Source: Polytrichum commune (taxonomy: Eukaryota; Streptophyta; Polytrichopsida; Polytrichales; Polytrichaceae). Taken from it: DNA of 60,000 bases. The notes under the pieces were generated by a model. The model did no database searches, was not told the DNA's origin, and saw only the letters and a list, made by a program, of their open reading frames with translations. Shown here in pieces: positions 35,106 to 47,500 of this stretch. Made by a program: the position numbers and the translations under genes. The stretch's first letter is position 1. Every line of letters starts with the position of its first letter. The DNA is taken from assembly GCA_950295325.1 (NCBI GenBank), contig OX485803.1:3102001-3162000 (forward strand). Direction: 5' to 3'.

Positions 35106-35731
35106 CTGCCGGACCACACAAGGGTCAGCTTCAAACTCTTGAGAACCCCAACTATATGATATTGAGCTCATAATTATTACAAGTTGACACCTTATGACGA
35201 TCAACCTAATGCATGTGACATTCACTTGTTGGTGGAAACAAAACGCTAAAAGACACACAAACAACCCATCAGCCTAACCTTGCAAAAGTGTTGGGTTAGC
35301 TCCAAAGTCACACATCTGGAGTTGGCTATGGTACTCGCGACTTTGGATCAGGAAGATTTTTGGGCATAATCACTCTAGATTCTAGTGTTTCTAAGTCCAA
35401 TTGGTTATATGTTGACAACTTCCATTTGAATTCCACACCTATACTCCCAAAGTCTACTACAAGAAGCATCTAGTCTAAGTAAATGCACAACACTTCATTC
35501 ACAAAAAATTGATTTCACAAAAACAAGTGCAAGTTGCAAGATTTTAAAAAAAATCATTTATTCCCTAAACTTCAACTTTGCAATTGCTAAGAGACACTAA
35601 ACAATACCTTGCAAAAATGAATGCAAGGTGAGTGATGTGAGAGAGAATATGACAAAGGTGAGAGTGTAGGAGAAATAATGAAGAGGGGAGAGAAGAACCC
35701 GGGAGGTTGAAGAAGAACCGTTCACACAAAA
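35106..35731. other. Intergenic with a dispersed repeat copy
   Basis: About 35345-35420 is a third partial copy of the 27.3-kb tandem repeat (GGGCATAATC, CTAGTGTTTCTAAGTCCAA). The stretch upstream of it is CT-rich on the minus strand near 35650-35720, like a 5' leader, which may belong to the eIF2-beta-like locus. Confidence 0.4.
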
Positions 35732-36287
35732 CACGGGTAGATCACTCTAACGTATTTTTGTGCACCACGTGCGGCTGGGGGTTTTTTTTTGTTTTGGGGC
35801 TATTTACCTTCAAGGGCTGAATTAAAGCCTCCCTATAATTACTTAAATTTCAAAAATGGCCCATTTGTTTGCACCCTTCCATTACTTATATTGTCCAAGT
35901 CATTGCAATTTTTTTTACTTTATATTTCTTTTAAGTAATAAAAGCGTGGGGAAGACGACCCCAACGACGGCGCGTTCCCTTTTCATCCATTTTTTGACAG
36001 ACGGAAATCCCAATTATCATCCATCCCCGTGAGTCCTAAACCCATTTACATACCATACTAAACATACCTTCTAGGATCCTTATCTTCAACCCCTATATTA
36101 ATTTTACAAAAAAATAATGGCCCACGTTTTATGTTCATCTAACTTACTTATAATGGGATTGTCTACATTTAATGGCCCTTGAAGTCATTATTTGGAATTC
36201 CTTTATAAGTTTTATTTCAAATGATTTTAGTCCTCTCTATCTTATGCCGCACGTCGTTTTTAAAATGCACTAAGTGATCTACCCGTG
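35732..36287. mobile_element. Non-autonomous TIR element with 8-bp target duplication
   Basis: The left end CACGGGTAGATCACT (35732-35746) is repeated inverted at 36273-36287. Similarity continues inward to CGTGCGGC on both sides (about 35768 and 36249), so the TIRs are about 45 bp. The flanks ACACAAAA (35724-35731) and ACACAAAG (36288-36295) match at 7 of 8. Eight-base duplications favour hAT, but the terminal bases are not the typical CAGNG. No coding inside. Confidence 0.75.
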
Positions 36288-36295
36288 ACACAAAG

Positions 36296-37328
36296 ATGAG
36301 AGGGTGGGAGGGCAAAGAGCCTTAAATGGCTCAATAAAATGGCATGCTAATTTCTTTAAAATAACCACACGAGTAGTCATGGGTTGGCAACCCATGATAC
36401 ACCCACTTGTTCTTAGAAATATCCCGCCTAATAGTGATGGGTTGCCAAAACATGGTGAACCTACTTGCTCTACACTAGACACTCATTTTTAGATGAACTA
36501 AACTTTGTATTTACTAACACCCTTTAAATTAGGTTGGGACGGTTTTAGACACCCTGTAAGTATTTTGGGTCACCTCGAGACAAGGAGCTGACACCACAAG
36601 GGTCATTCTAAAGGGGTTGATCTCATCCAATGATATGAATGAGCTTATACAAATGATTTTACTTGAGTGCCACGAATCCCTGGCCTCCAAAATGGCCATC
36701 CTACGAACAGTTAAAGCCTACAAGGGGGGTCATGCCTCATAGTGTACACATAAGCTTACAGTCTGTCAACATGCTTCAAGTTGTCAATGCAGAAACTTTA
36801 CTAAGTTGAGACTAAGTTAATGTGCCACTCTAGGTAACAATATACCTAATGTGCCTGAGAAGGTGTGGGCAACAACCACTTGGGGCAACTTGGGAACAAT
36901 GAACAGGGAACAACAACTTCTAGTTACAGATGAACCGCTTCATTTCCCCAATTACTGGTTCAAAATGAAATCTATAGGAAATGAACTGAACGACATTTTG
37001 AAAAATAATAATGTTTTAAGTGATAATAGAAGGCATAACCAACGCATGTCAATGAATAACCGGTTGATAATAAAGAAGGGTATCGACCGAGTTGGCTCAA
37101 ATTTCTCCTCCGTTCACTGCTTGGAATGGCATTACTCAAAACTTACAATGGGCTTCATCTCCTTAGTTTGTAGCCCCCCCCCCCACCAAATTGACCTCCC
37201 ACATTGATTAACCACATCTAGGTTTTGCATATACCTACCAAAGGGAGGGAAATATCACATACCAACTAACTCATCCAATACAAAAACTTGACCCCTTGCA
37301 GGTTTCTGGCCGATTCATCTCAAATGAC
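36296..37328. other. Intergenic, no gene
   Basis: A small palindrome ATGGGTTG-G-CAACCCAT lies at about 36378-36394. A C-run occurs near 37170-37181. No coding segment is supported. Confidence 0.4.
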
Positions 37329-37331
37329 TTA

Positions 37332-37898
37332 GGGTGAGTTTCCATGTAGGCCATTTGCCCACTAGGTTTCAGATAATAGTGGGTGGGAGGTGTTTGCATG
37401 TAGATAAGAACAAGATGCGAACTAACTACATTTTGGTGGCCTACTAGAACGTGCAGGGCCGTGGCTATGGGCTGCTAGACTTTCATGTGCCTACTAAAGC
37501 ACTTTGTAACCTACAAGAGCCCATCACTGAAGGATTCAAAGACCGATGGTCTAGAACTCCATCCTTGGAAGAGGAAAGTAGGTGGGCCCAAATTTGAGAA
37601 GATGAGAGAAGCTACACTAATTATCCCAATTGGTGTGTGTTACTATTCTGAATTACGTAGTTCAATAGGTTGTTTGAACATTATAGAATATAAATGACTT
37701 TGCTTGGTAAGATATCACATTCTCATTTTATAGTCATAGCACTACGTAACTTTGAAAAGTAATACACACTAATTGGGATTAATCAGTGTAGTTGGCATAT
37801 ATGAACCCTACCCCACAAGATTCCTTCTACATTTGGGCTGGTTTGTCCTTGTTCCCACTAGAAACCGGAGGACGAATGACTCACATGGAAACTCACCC
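37332..37898. mobile_element. Tourist/PIF-Harbinger-like MITE, 567 bp
   Basis: The left terminus GGGTGAGTTTCCATGT (37332-37347) is repeated inverted at the right end (37883-37898), and each side is flanked by TTA (37329-37331 and 37899-37901), the 3-bp target site of PIF/Harbinger elements. Similarity continues into CC(A/G)..(G)GTTTC in the subterminal parts. An inner pair, 37615-37665 against 37737-37790 (TCCCAATT(G/A)GTGTGT and its complement), makes most of the element fold back. No transposase. Confidence 0.85.
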
Positions 37899-38150
37899 TT
37901 AGCCTAAACTAATATGGGGACTGTAAAGCTAATGCCGGTGCCATATCAATCAATCGAAGAAAGTAACCCTCGGGCTACATACTATTTCGGGGCTTTTACG
38001 TCGCATGAATGAGAGGTACACTCGTTTGCGATAATTTCTTGTACGTACCCATGTACCCTACATGCTGGAGTGGCAGCCTTGGAGTGAGTTTGAAGGAATT
38101 ATTTCCAAGCTTTCTGTTGTGTCAGGTGGCTTGTCTGTGGAGGAGTCTAG

Positions 38151-38158
38151 TATATAAG
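38151..38158 (+). promoter_or_regulatory. Likely TATA box of the glycosyltransferase gene
   Basis: TATATAAG stands about 295 bp upstream of the start codon at 38446, in a promoter that also carries the dispersed block at 37950-38020. No other strong TATA candidate lies closer. Confidence 0.5.
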
Positions 38159-38445
38159 CAGCTTGTGGCATTTCTTCTCCCTACTAATTTTATATGGTGA
38201 AGCTTTGCAAAGTTCACAGTGACGTCCAGTCAAAGTGGAATTTTGAGCTTCACATGAATGTCACGCATGTCTAGAGTCGTGGATCTGTTTAATTGGAGGG
38301 TTGTGACCTTAGCAGATGGACTAGGAAAGAATGCTGGCACTAAGTTTTGTGGCAAATGTGTGTGACTCCCGGAGCATTGATTTGTGGGTTAGGTTGAGAA
38401 GTGGGAGTCGGGATTGATTGATCGAGGAGCCCTTCAGAATAGAAA

Positions 38446-41400
38446 ATGGCGGTGAAGTTGAAGTTGAGAGGGAGGGAGTTTCTGTTGACAGTGGTGGCAG
38501 TGGTGGCAGCGGTCATCGTACTCGCTGGCTTGCCGAGTGTGTGGATCGTTGCACATGATCATGTGGTCCAGTCGTCGCTCTCCAACTTCAACTTCTTGTT
38601 TCGGGAGGAGCAGGACAATGCAGGTCTGGTGAGTACTGATCTCACAGTTTGGAAGCAATTACCTAATATAATGTGCCAATTCTTTGCCTCCATTACATCA
38701 TCGTTCTTCAAGTACGTGTATGTGAGATTTAGCTACATTGGTCAACGCTCTACACTCACCGAAAAGACACATACAACACTGGGTCATCATAGTGCAACAT
38801 CATGGTGAAAGTGATACCCTTCAACTTTGGATTTACAGGGTGAATTCAAAGGGTAGATTACATTTCTTTGATATCACTGGCTATTTCTTTGAGCTCTACA
38901 ACACGTGTGACAGAAAGAAAGCAAGAAAGACTACTCAGATGTTGCCACCGGCGCGAATTATGGTCGTTGCTTATCTTTGAGTTGGTCTCAGTCTACATGT
39001 AATCCCGAAATGCGCATTACAAAGAATTAGATGTCCCCGACGACTATTGTCTCCTTTCGGAGGTGGATGCACCTATCTTCCCGAAGGGCAAGCCCCTAGA
39101 TTCCCACATGATTGATTGAAAATATCTAGTTTATCCGGATATAACCCCCACTATCGTTGGGTGGAACATAGGTGGTAGGGTGCACAGGAAATCAAGTGCT
39201 AGGGAGGAGACCACCCATCCAAGTGCTACTCCGGTCTTAAGCAGCTTAGCCTTGGGAGTTTCCATAGGATCCAGGTTAAGGCCTTCAGTTGGGTTTAAGC
39301 CAGCCTCCTGTGATATATTACGCATGTGCGCTACTAGAGTTACATATAATTGGAGAAGATCCTGGTGAATTCAAGGAAAACAAAAACTTGCAAGGTAATC
39401 TTGCACTTTCCACAAAACTCCAACAAATGATGCTAGAGAGCTACAGGTCCCTTCAACTGTGTCGATCTACAATTGTTGCTGAAAGTTTGCACACCAACTT
39501 CAGATTCTGGGGAATTAAACTCCAGGCTTGCGAGATGTTTGAAGGTCTTACTGTGAGTGCATTTTTGAACGAATGAGCGTTGTGCTAGACTTTGCATGCT
39601 TCAGTACTGATGTTTTGTTTCCCACTCAATGCACTGTAATGGTGACTATGGGGAGTTTCTTTGGACTCTAGGACAACTGGTGAGTTCAGACTGGCATAGG
39701 ACTGGTATCGTCTTGATTTGATACCATTTGGAATTCTATCACAAGGTTTTCAAAATTTTAGTTTATTTTTGGAACCTCCCTCCCTAAGTAAAATCACTTT
39801 TGTATCAATAATGTTTAGAAGGGTATTCATCTAAGTAATAACTGGGATATCCAAAAAAAACTCACCTTGACATACCTCCTAAATATCAATAATTGATTGG
39901 TATTACAATTTTGATATCTACAAATATGCTCTTTGATACCAATATTATCGATGTTGATTATTGATAGCATGCATTCACCCATATGCTAGTCCAACATTGA
40001 TTCACACATACATATTTATATAAACCCCCATCCCCCCTCCCCCCCCCCAAAAAAGAAAAAATACCCACCAAAACATGATGAAAGTGATTTCATTGAACCG
40101 TAGTTTTTTGAGGTTAACCCAACTTTGCTACATCTCCTTAAGTTCATGGGCCTATTTTTTTTGGAGCTAACAAGGTTTATGTGTTCCTTTGATGCCATGG
40201 TGGTATCAATTATGTAATGTGACATGTTGTAATTGTGGGTCTGACGTGGATTTTGTTCAACAGTCTTTGGAGGAGGCGGCTGAGCTCCGAGGCTTGTTGG
40301 CACGAGCTTCGATGGCCAACAAAACTGTGATAATCACAACTCTTAATGACGCATGGGCAGCCAACAACACCATGATTGATCTCTACCTTGGTAGCTTTCG
40401 CCGAGGCCGAAATATCAAGCACCTCCTTCAACACCTCATCATAGTCACATTGGACCAAAAGGCGCATGACCGGTGCATTCAATTGCACCCACACTGCTTC
40501 CGGTTGAAGACTACCCAAGGGGTGGATTTTACCGGAGAGAAGAGTTTCATGAGTGAAGACTACTTGAGGATGATGTGGAAGAGAATAAAGTTTTTGGGAA
40601 TTGTTCTTGAGATGGGATACAGCTTCGTGTTCTCCGTAAGTATGATCAAACCGTTTGAAAATTGGTTTGAATATGTAGGGAGCAAATCATTGAAAAGATG
40701 ACTACATTTTGTCTAACAAAGCAAAAGAAATCTACCTGTTCTTTCCTTGTAATTCTTTCCTCCTCTCCTTCCCCTCTTGCCTACCTCATGTGTTTCTTGG
40801 GTTTTCCCTTTGCCCTCATGTACATTGTGTTCAAGTACATATGCAACATGTCGCATAGAAATAAAAACATAAATTTAGGAATTCGATTGTCTACATGTTA
40901 AGATTTGGGATTTTGGGATTTTGGGATTTAAAAAAAAAAAATTGTTTAAAGCCATTATTTTCATGGCAACATATTTTGATTTGGTGCAATAATTTACAGT
41001 TTCTTTCCCAAATTAATATGTGCTCATTTACATGTAGGATGCAGACATAATGTGGTTCCAGAACCCTTTCAACGCATTCTACCATGACAATGTAGACTTC
41101 CAAATCGCATGTGACCGCTACCGAAATCCCTATATGCTTGCCAAAAACTCGCCAAATGGAGGATTTGTGTACGTGCGCTCTAACCCGCGAACCATTGCAA
41201 TGTACAAGTATTGGTATGAAGCAAGATTACGAAACCCCGGTAAACATGATCAAGATGTGCTCATGGTCATCTTCCGAGAGGATGAGTTTCTTCGCATGGA
41301 AGTCAAGATTCGGTTCCTGAACACGCTCTACTTCTCAGGCTTTTGCCAGGTGTGTGTGTCCTGCTATTAGTGGTAACATTGTAAGATTAATGAGGTTTTA

Positions 41401-42624
41401 GTCCCATACTTAAATCCTTAATTTAGCTGCATTTGTTCATAGAATTTGAAGATGTTTCAAATGCATTTCCGTAGATTTTAAGGGTCAAGTGGGCACAATG
41501 AGAGAAGCCTAGTACTACGGCACTTTAATGAACTATAAGAATTATAATTATAAGGTTGCGATAGGGGTTGTAATTTAGTGTAGGGTGAAGGATAATATAT
41601 CCAATGAAAAGTGATAAGCTAAAGATTTGTATGTCTTTCCCAAAAACAAACTTTAAAGTTAGGAAAAGGTAACTAGAACTTCAACTCTTTCATGGAGGAT
41701 GTGTTATCTAATGACATGGAAAATTTGAGAACTTTAAGAATGAGAGATGTAAATTTTTGGTTTTTAAAATATTAACGTTGCTGAAAGTCAAATTATCTAA
41801 GAAGTTAGACTAATTATGCTTGACAATTGACATGAGTCATCTGTACCAAGTCTATAGACTTCATTGAAGATTTGGGATGTGGAATGGATTTCTTCAACTA
41901 TACTCATTTTTATGAGTAAAAATAAATGAGATTCAAGCTCTTTGGAGCTATAATAGATAGTAAACATTCATCTGCAAGCCTTCCTCTCCCTTATGATATG
42001 AAGTTTGCATTTCCCACATAAGCATTTCCAGAAAACAAGATTCTTGCACATAAATATTTCAAAGTGCATATTGTTCATAAAGACGACACACATACTTTAA
42101 CATGCCCCGACTACAGTCACACTACTTCCAAGTAGGCAGTTCATCACCATGGAGACCATGGGTACTCTTCGATGTTGAATGGGTTTACATTCATGCAAAT
42201 GCCAAGAAACACGTGCATTTCTTTTTAGTTAGTTTATTTATTTATGAAGATGACTCGGGCTAAAGAATTGTTCTAGAAGCTTTTGGCAGAAAACAATATT
42301 GAGAGATGTCAACTGACAGATAAGTCACAAATTTACTGTTTGGGGGGACTGAGGTTTTTGTTTGTATTGATTTTACAGAAAAGTAAGGACATGACACGTG
42401 TGATCACCATGCATGCGAACTGTTGCAAAGGGCTCCAAAACAAGCTCACGGATCTTCAACTTTCTCTCGAGGACTGGAGCTTATACAAGGATACTGTAAG
42501 TCCCATCCAACTAGGTAACAAAGTAGAAGGCGCCAAGGACCAACTTAACCTATGGCGAGTTCCATTCGCATGTCTCAAGACAAAGTGGCCGGGAAGAAAA
42601 ACATCTGCAAAGTTGAACACATAA
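38446..42624 (+). CDS. Nucleotide-diphospho-sugar transferase family (DUF271/GT77-like), four exons
   Basis: Probable Golgi type II membrane glycosyltransferase, by eye closest to the Arabidopsis At4g15970 group; the acceptor and sugar are unknown. Exons: 38446-38628, 40264-40635, 41038-41349 and 42379-42624. All junctions are phase 0, giving 370 aa. A single membrane anchor lies at residues 13-34 (LLTVVAVVAAVIVLAGL) after a short basic N-terminus. The catalytic domain begins with TVIITTLNDAWA, followed by LHPHCFRL and the DAD (DxD) metal/nucleotide-sugar motif at 186-188, created exactly at the exon 2/3 junction. It continues with NGGFVYVRSN, PGKHDQDV, LYFSGFCQ and MHANCCKGL near the end. 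The stop at 42622 lies beyond a possible donor (GTAAGT near 42496), so the last ~40 residues could differ. The first intron is 1635 bp and holds a 5S rRNA-like sequence. Confidence 0.88.
39177..39297 (-). pseudogene. 5S rRNA-like sequence inside an intron
   Basis: About 120 bp, the length of 5S rRNA, resembles the reverse complement of plant 5S rRNA: GGGTGCA at one end, GGAGACCACCCATCC, AGTGCTACTC, TTAAGCAGCTTAGCCTTGGG and ATAGGATCC in the expected order. Differences are too many for a working gene. 5S-derived sequences travel in SINE3-type elements and in Cassandra TRIM retrotransposons; which applies here is not settled. Confidence 0.6.
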
Positions 42625-43090
42625 ATCAATCTATGAATCTCTTCTAGAATTGTGTCTTATTAGACACACGCAACACTGCAAAGGACTCGAGAACAAGTGC
42701 GTGGATCTTTAGCTTCCAAGTCTTGAAATCTGGAGCTGCTTACACAAGGATACTATAGGTCATGTCCAACTAGTAGGCAACAATCCAAAGGCACCCAAGA
42801 CCAGCTTAATCTATGGAGTTCAGAAACCTCTGCAAACTTGAAAACATAAATCATTCCAGTATATTTTCCCCCCTTATATTTGTATCTTATTAGGTACTCA
42901 CAACAACCTAGGACGTTCATGTTGTTACGGCAATCTATTATGCCACTGTCAACTTTTGTTACCTGAGAGATAAGCATGTCTCAAGATGGAGTGACATGGG
43001 AGGAAATACTCCGTAAAGTTCAAAATCTTTCTATATTTCTTACTAGATACATGCAACAACTTAGCAAATTTATGATGTTACAATAGGCTA
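42625..43090 (+). repeat. Decayed tandem duplicates of glycosyltransferase exon 4
   Basis: Around 42660-42840 the words GCAACACTGCAAAGG, GA(G)AACAAG(T/C), GTGGATCTT, TGGAGCT, ACAAGGATACT and CCAACTAG follow in the same order as in exon 4 (42415-42560), with many changes and stops. A third, weaker unit runs from about 42885 to 43060 (CATGTCTCAAGA, TACATGCAACAAC). The copies are non-coding relics. Confidence 0.65.
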
Positions 43091-44537
43091 TGATGCCACT
43101 CTTGAGTCATGTTGCCTGAGTTTGGCACTGACCCAAGAATATTACGTAAAATCCCTCCTAGGAAAACGGGATTAGTAATCGTAGGTTTGCCAATATTAGA
43201 CTCAAAATGCCCATGGCAGCCACTAAGAGTTCTAACCAGCTATGAAGCTGGAGGCAGCAATGTACATATGAATTTCATGTTTGACTATTGAAAAACATTG
43301 TGAACTTTGATGGAAAGGACAAAATAAAGAGAAGTTGAAAAGTCAAGATCTACACAACTTCGATGATAACACTATGTTTTATACAGAGATTTTGAGAGAG
43401 TGAGAGAAGGCATTTTGGATACCTTTTCAATCTTAAACCTTAAACCTTAAACCCTAAAATTTCTTGACAACAATTCACAAGGCCTTGAAACCATCTGGAT
43501 TTCATCATTATAATTGCTTCAGAGTAATTTAGGATGGAACAATTTCTTGTGTACATGCAAGAGGATCAATGCTTCAGCTACAACGACAATGTGAGAAACA
43601 ATATAATTAATTATAAAGAACATGCTTCGTAACAAAGACAGCTCCAACAAAAAAGAGTGCTGTGAGCTTCCTATTATACAATCTTTATTACTGTGAGCAT
43701 TGTTCTTATGCCACTTGTCCCAAATCCCTGCCTTGAACTTGGAACTTTTGTGAAGATTTTGCAAGTGAAGATTTTGCAAGCGAAGTGTATGGAAAAAAAT
43801 TCAGTTGTGTGGGCATTCTCTGGACAATCATGAACACCGAAACTAAAATTGAAGGATTTACTAAACATATAAGGTTGTCAATGTAGTATTTTTGTGTTAG
43901 CTAATAGTTGTACGCCTTTCAATTTCCTAGTTATTTCATTGCTTCTTGAATAGGTCTTTTCTTTGGAAATACTTGGATCTTGACCTAAACCCTTTACCTA
44001 AGCACGTCACTAATATGCTTGTGCACCAGTACTAGATAGATGGACAAGTATGTCTGCAGGTAGATAGATGGGTGGGTCAGTAGGTATGTGACCTAAGCAA
44101 GCCCTAAGCTCATTAAACTAGAAGATTTACAAACCCTGCAGCAATAGTCTTCATTTCATACAAATGAGATGAGATGCATCCAAAATCATTAAGCTAAACG
44201 CAGTTGACACTTCAGGGAATGGATCAAGGCTGACAGAGGAGACAAGAAAAACTACAGAAGACAAATATGCATTGTAGGTTAATGTTACAAGGTACTTGCT
44301 CATACACCAATTCATAGAAAGAGTTACCAAGTCATGCAGAAGGAGACTATTGCAGAGAAGTTTGAGTTCCCTGGATAGCTTCAAGTGCCCATAACCCTGC
44401 TGTCGACAAGCATGCCAACTTTCAGAAGGGAACTACTTTATGAGAAGGAAGACCACAGAGGTTTTCTTACTCAGATGCTTGATATTGCTGACTCTCTTCT
44501 AGTCATTGTTCTACTACTAGGACTAGAAGTTCAAGCC
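43091..44537. other. Intergenic, including the SLH gene 3' side
   Basis: Telomere-like motifs CCTTAAACCTTAAACCCTAAA lie at about 43437-43457. The part just below 44538 is likely the 3' UTR of the SLH-domain gene. No other gene was seen. Confidence 0.4.
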
Positions 44538-47500
44538 TCAATTTCTGAACCGCTGGGCAAGTTTCTGAGCTTCTTCCCTGATATTGGACGAAACTTGTTT
44601 AGAGCCCTCGACAAAACTTGTAGACATTCCTGCTACTGCAGATTTCACTCCCTCTACCCTTTCACCTACCATTCCTTGAAAACCTTGTGTGCTTTCACCC
44701 ACCTTGCCTTGAATACCTTGTAATCTTGCACTAGCTGTCTCCTTCAACTCATGTGCCCTTTGTCCTGCAGAAGACATGCTATCTCCCTGCACATGACGTG
44801 ACTTTCTTCCCAGCTCTTCGAGAAACTCCATCAGCTTATGCTGTACACCTGATGCAGCCCCTGTAGTTGAACGCCAGTAATTAATGATTGCATCATTCAC
44901 CTGAGTTTTAAATTCAACATCTCCTGCTGTGGGTTCTTGTCTAGGAACTACTCGTTGTACAAGCTCTTCCAGCTTCGCCCTCATTTCTTCTGGCTTCATT
45001 GACTGCCATGAGGTGATTGTATCATTCACTTGATTTTTAAAATCAACATCTTCTGCTGTGGGTTCTTGTCTAGGAACTACTCGTTGTACAAGCTCTTCCA
45101 GCTTCGCCCTCATTTCTTCTGGCTTCATCGACTGCCATGAAGTGCTGATTGCATCGTTCACTTGAGTTTTGAACTCAATGTCCTCGGGTGTAGAATCATT
45201 TTGTTGAGGGACAACTTGTTGCACCAGATTGTCCAACTTCGCCTTTATATCTTTAATCTCTGCAGACTTGTGGTCTGGGTTGAGAGCCTCAACAATGTCA
45301 GAATCAATCTCAAAACCTTGACCTTCCCACCTTTGCCTGGCCTCCTCGAGGATCTTGCCCTGTGCACGAGCCTGTTTCGCTTCATCTTCTGCCCATATCC
45401 TACCAGCCAAAAGGAAAGGTAAGATAAAATGTCCCACATTTCAAAGTTGATAGGAATGGCAGAATGACCAACTGGGAGGAGGGGACAGCCTTTAGTAGAG
45501 GAAACTACCAATGTGTAGCGCGCTTATTTGGTTCTGAAAGGAACTTGAGGCTTAATTTAGCAAGAACTGGCACACCTGCTAACACAATAAGAATGATGAT
45601 TTTTTTAAAATTTTTTAATCATCAACTTTTGAATCACATGCAGCTTTGGTTTACCTGACGAGTGTAAGAGCTTTCTTTTCAACTTCAAGATCAGCTCTGA
45701 GATGAGAAACTGCCTCCAACTCTGCCTCTCGCTCAATCCGCAGCTTCTCAAATCTTTCCTTCTCCCCAGCAACTTGGGCCTGTAGTGCTGAAAGTTCTTG
45801 AGCCTGTTGATCAACCTGCTGCCTTAGAAGCTGTAAGATACCTTTCTCTGAGTCAACAGTGGCCCTACCTTTCAAATAAGAGTATCTTTCAGCATCTCTT
45901 TCAACTTTCACTTGCTCCAACTCCACCCTCAGTTCATTGATCAACTTTTCAGCCTGTTCTCGTTTGGCCTTCTCTACATTGACTTCATCCTGAGAATTAC
46001 CACTATTTTCTCGTAATGCACGTACTTCGTTAGCAATGTCCGCTACAACTGCTTGCGTTGCCATTGCTTCTGCTTCTATTCTTGCCATATCCTCAGCCAC
46101 AAGGTCCGCAGCTTCTCCAGATGTAAGTGCAATTGCTGCCTGTCCTACAGTAGTAGGCTTGTCAGGTTGAAACCTTCGTGTGAATCCTGGAGTAAATTCA
46201 AAAAATGTGAGGATCTTGGCTGATGGGGATTCACACCCAATTGCTTCTATAAAAAAGTTGGAAACAGACTCAATCAAGAAAAATGTGGAAATAGATCAGC
46301 CCCAAAATTGCAGAAATCTTCTATATATACAATTCCTATGAAAGGTAATGACATTCAGAGAAATCATACCAAAGGCAGAGGCTATGATGGAGTGCTCCTC
46401 AGAAACTAAATCTGCCATGAGTGCTGGACGGGCATCCTTGTGTACTCTCTCTGCATCAATAAATCCTGAAACTTCTTGAAGGGTCTGCACACCAATTCCA
46501 TACACCAGTTAATATATATGCTGTGTGGAATTGGCACACACTGAGATGACCAGGCAATTGAAGGAGTTGGTCACACATAACTGGTGAAGGGAAAGATGAG
46601 GATGGGTAGCACCTTGAGAGTCATCATCAGACCAATGTGATGGAAACTGGAAAAATAGCTTTTCAATATAATCCACAATATGATGGAATTGACTATGTGA
46701 TGTAGATTGACATCTATTCTTAGAGTCCTACTCATCACTTTTGATTGAAGAAACTAATGCAAAGAACAGATAGAGCTGTCTAAGCTCTAAGAGCTCTACA
46801 AACAAGTGCAGCATGGTGCTTCTCACCTCTTTATCAATGCCTGGTAGCTCACGACGGTCAAGAGCTATCTTCCAGCTTACCAAGTCCTGTCTCGAGAGGT
46901 AACTGCAGTAGATGCAACTTATATGCATCAGCTCAACCTATATATGCAATTAGGACTTAAGAAAGAAGGTAAGTGCTCTTAAGATAGGTGCTAGCAGGAA
47001 TTAAGTGGACCTCTTTAGCAACTCCAGACAGCAACAGAATGAAGATGAGAGGTATGACAAACAGAAAACAAATGCAATCCGAGATGGTCCCAGCAGCCTT
47101 TTTTCCTCGGCTATTTGGTCCCAGTTTTCACTTGAAAAGTTTGGAAATGAGAATATTCTATTCTTAATCCTCTGTTTGCGAATTGCCATATTCCTACCGA
47201 CACAATTTGGAAATTGCTAAATTTTGGATTCATGGTCATATATATGGATAAATATAGGTATTTCCATCAATGCTTTACTTATTAGAGAATGTAAATGGCT
47301 CTATCATGCCAATGGTGGTTGACAGTTGGGCACCCAAGTCACATTGAAAATATTAAATCTGGTGACCAGAAAATATAGCTTGCAGACTAGAGCAGTACAG
47401 ATGAGACTTGTAATACTATATTTACATAATAAAATTGTTTTAACCACCCACAGCAAGATGGAGAACACAATCGCATTGATTTTCTTCCCATTAGAACATA

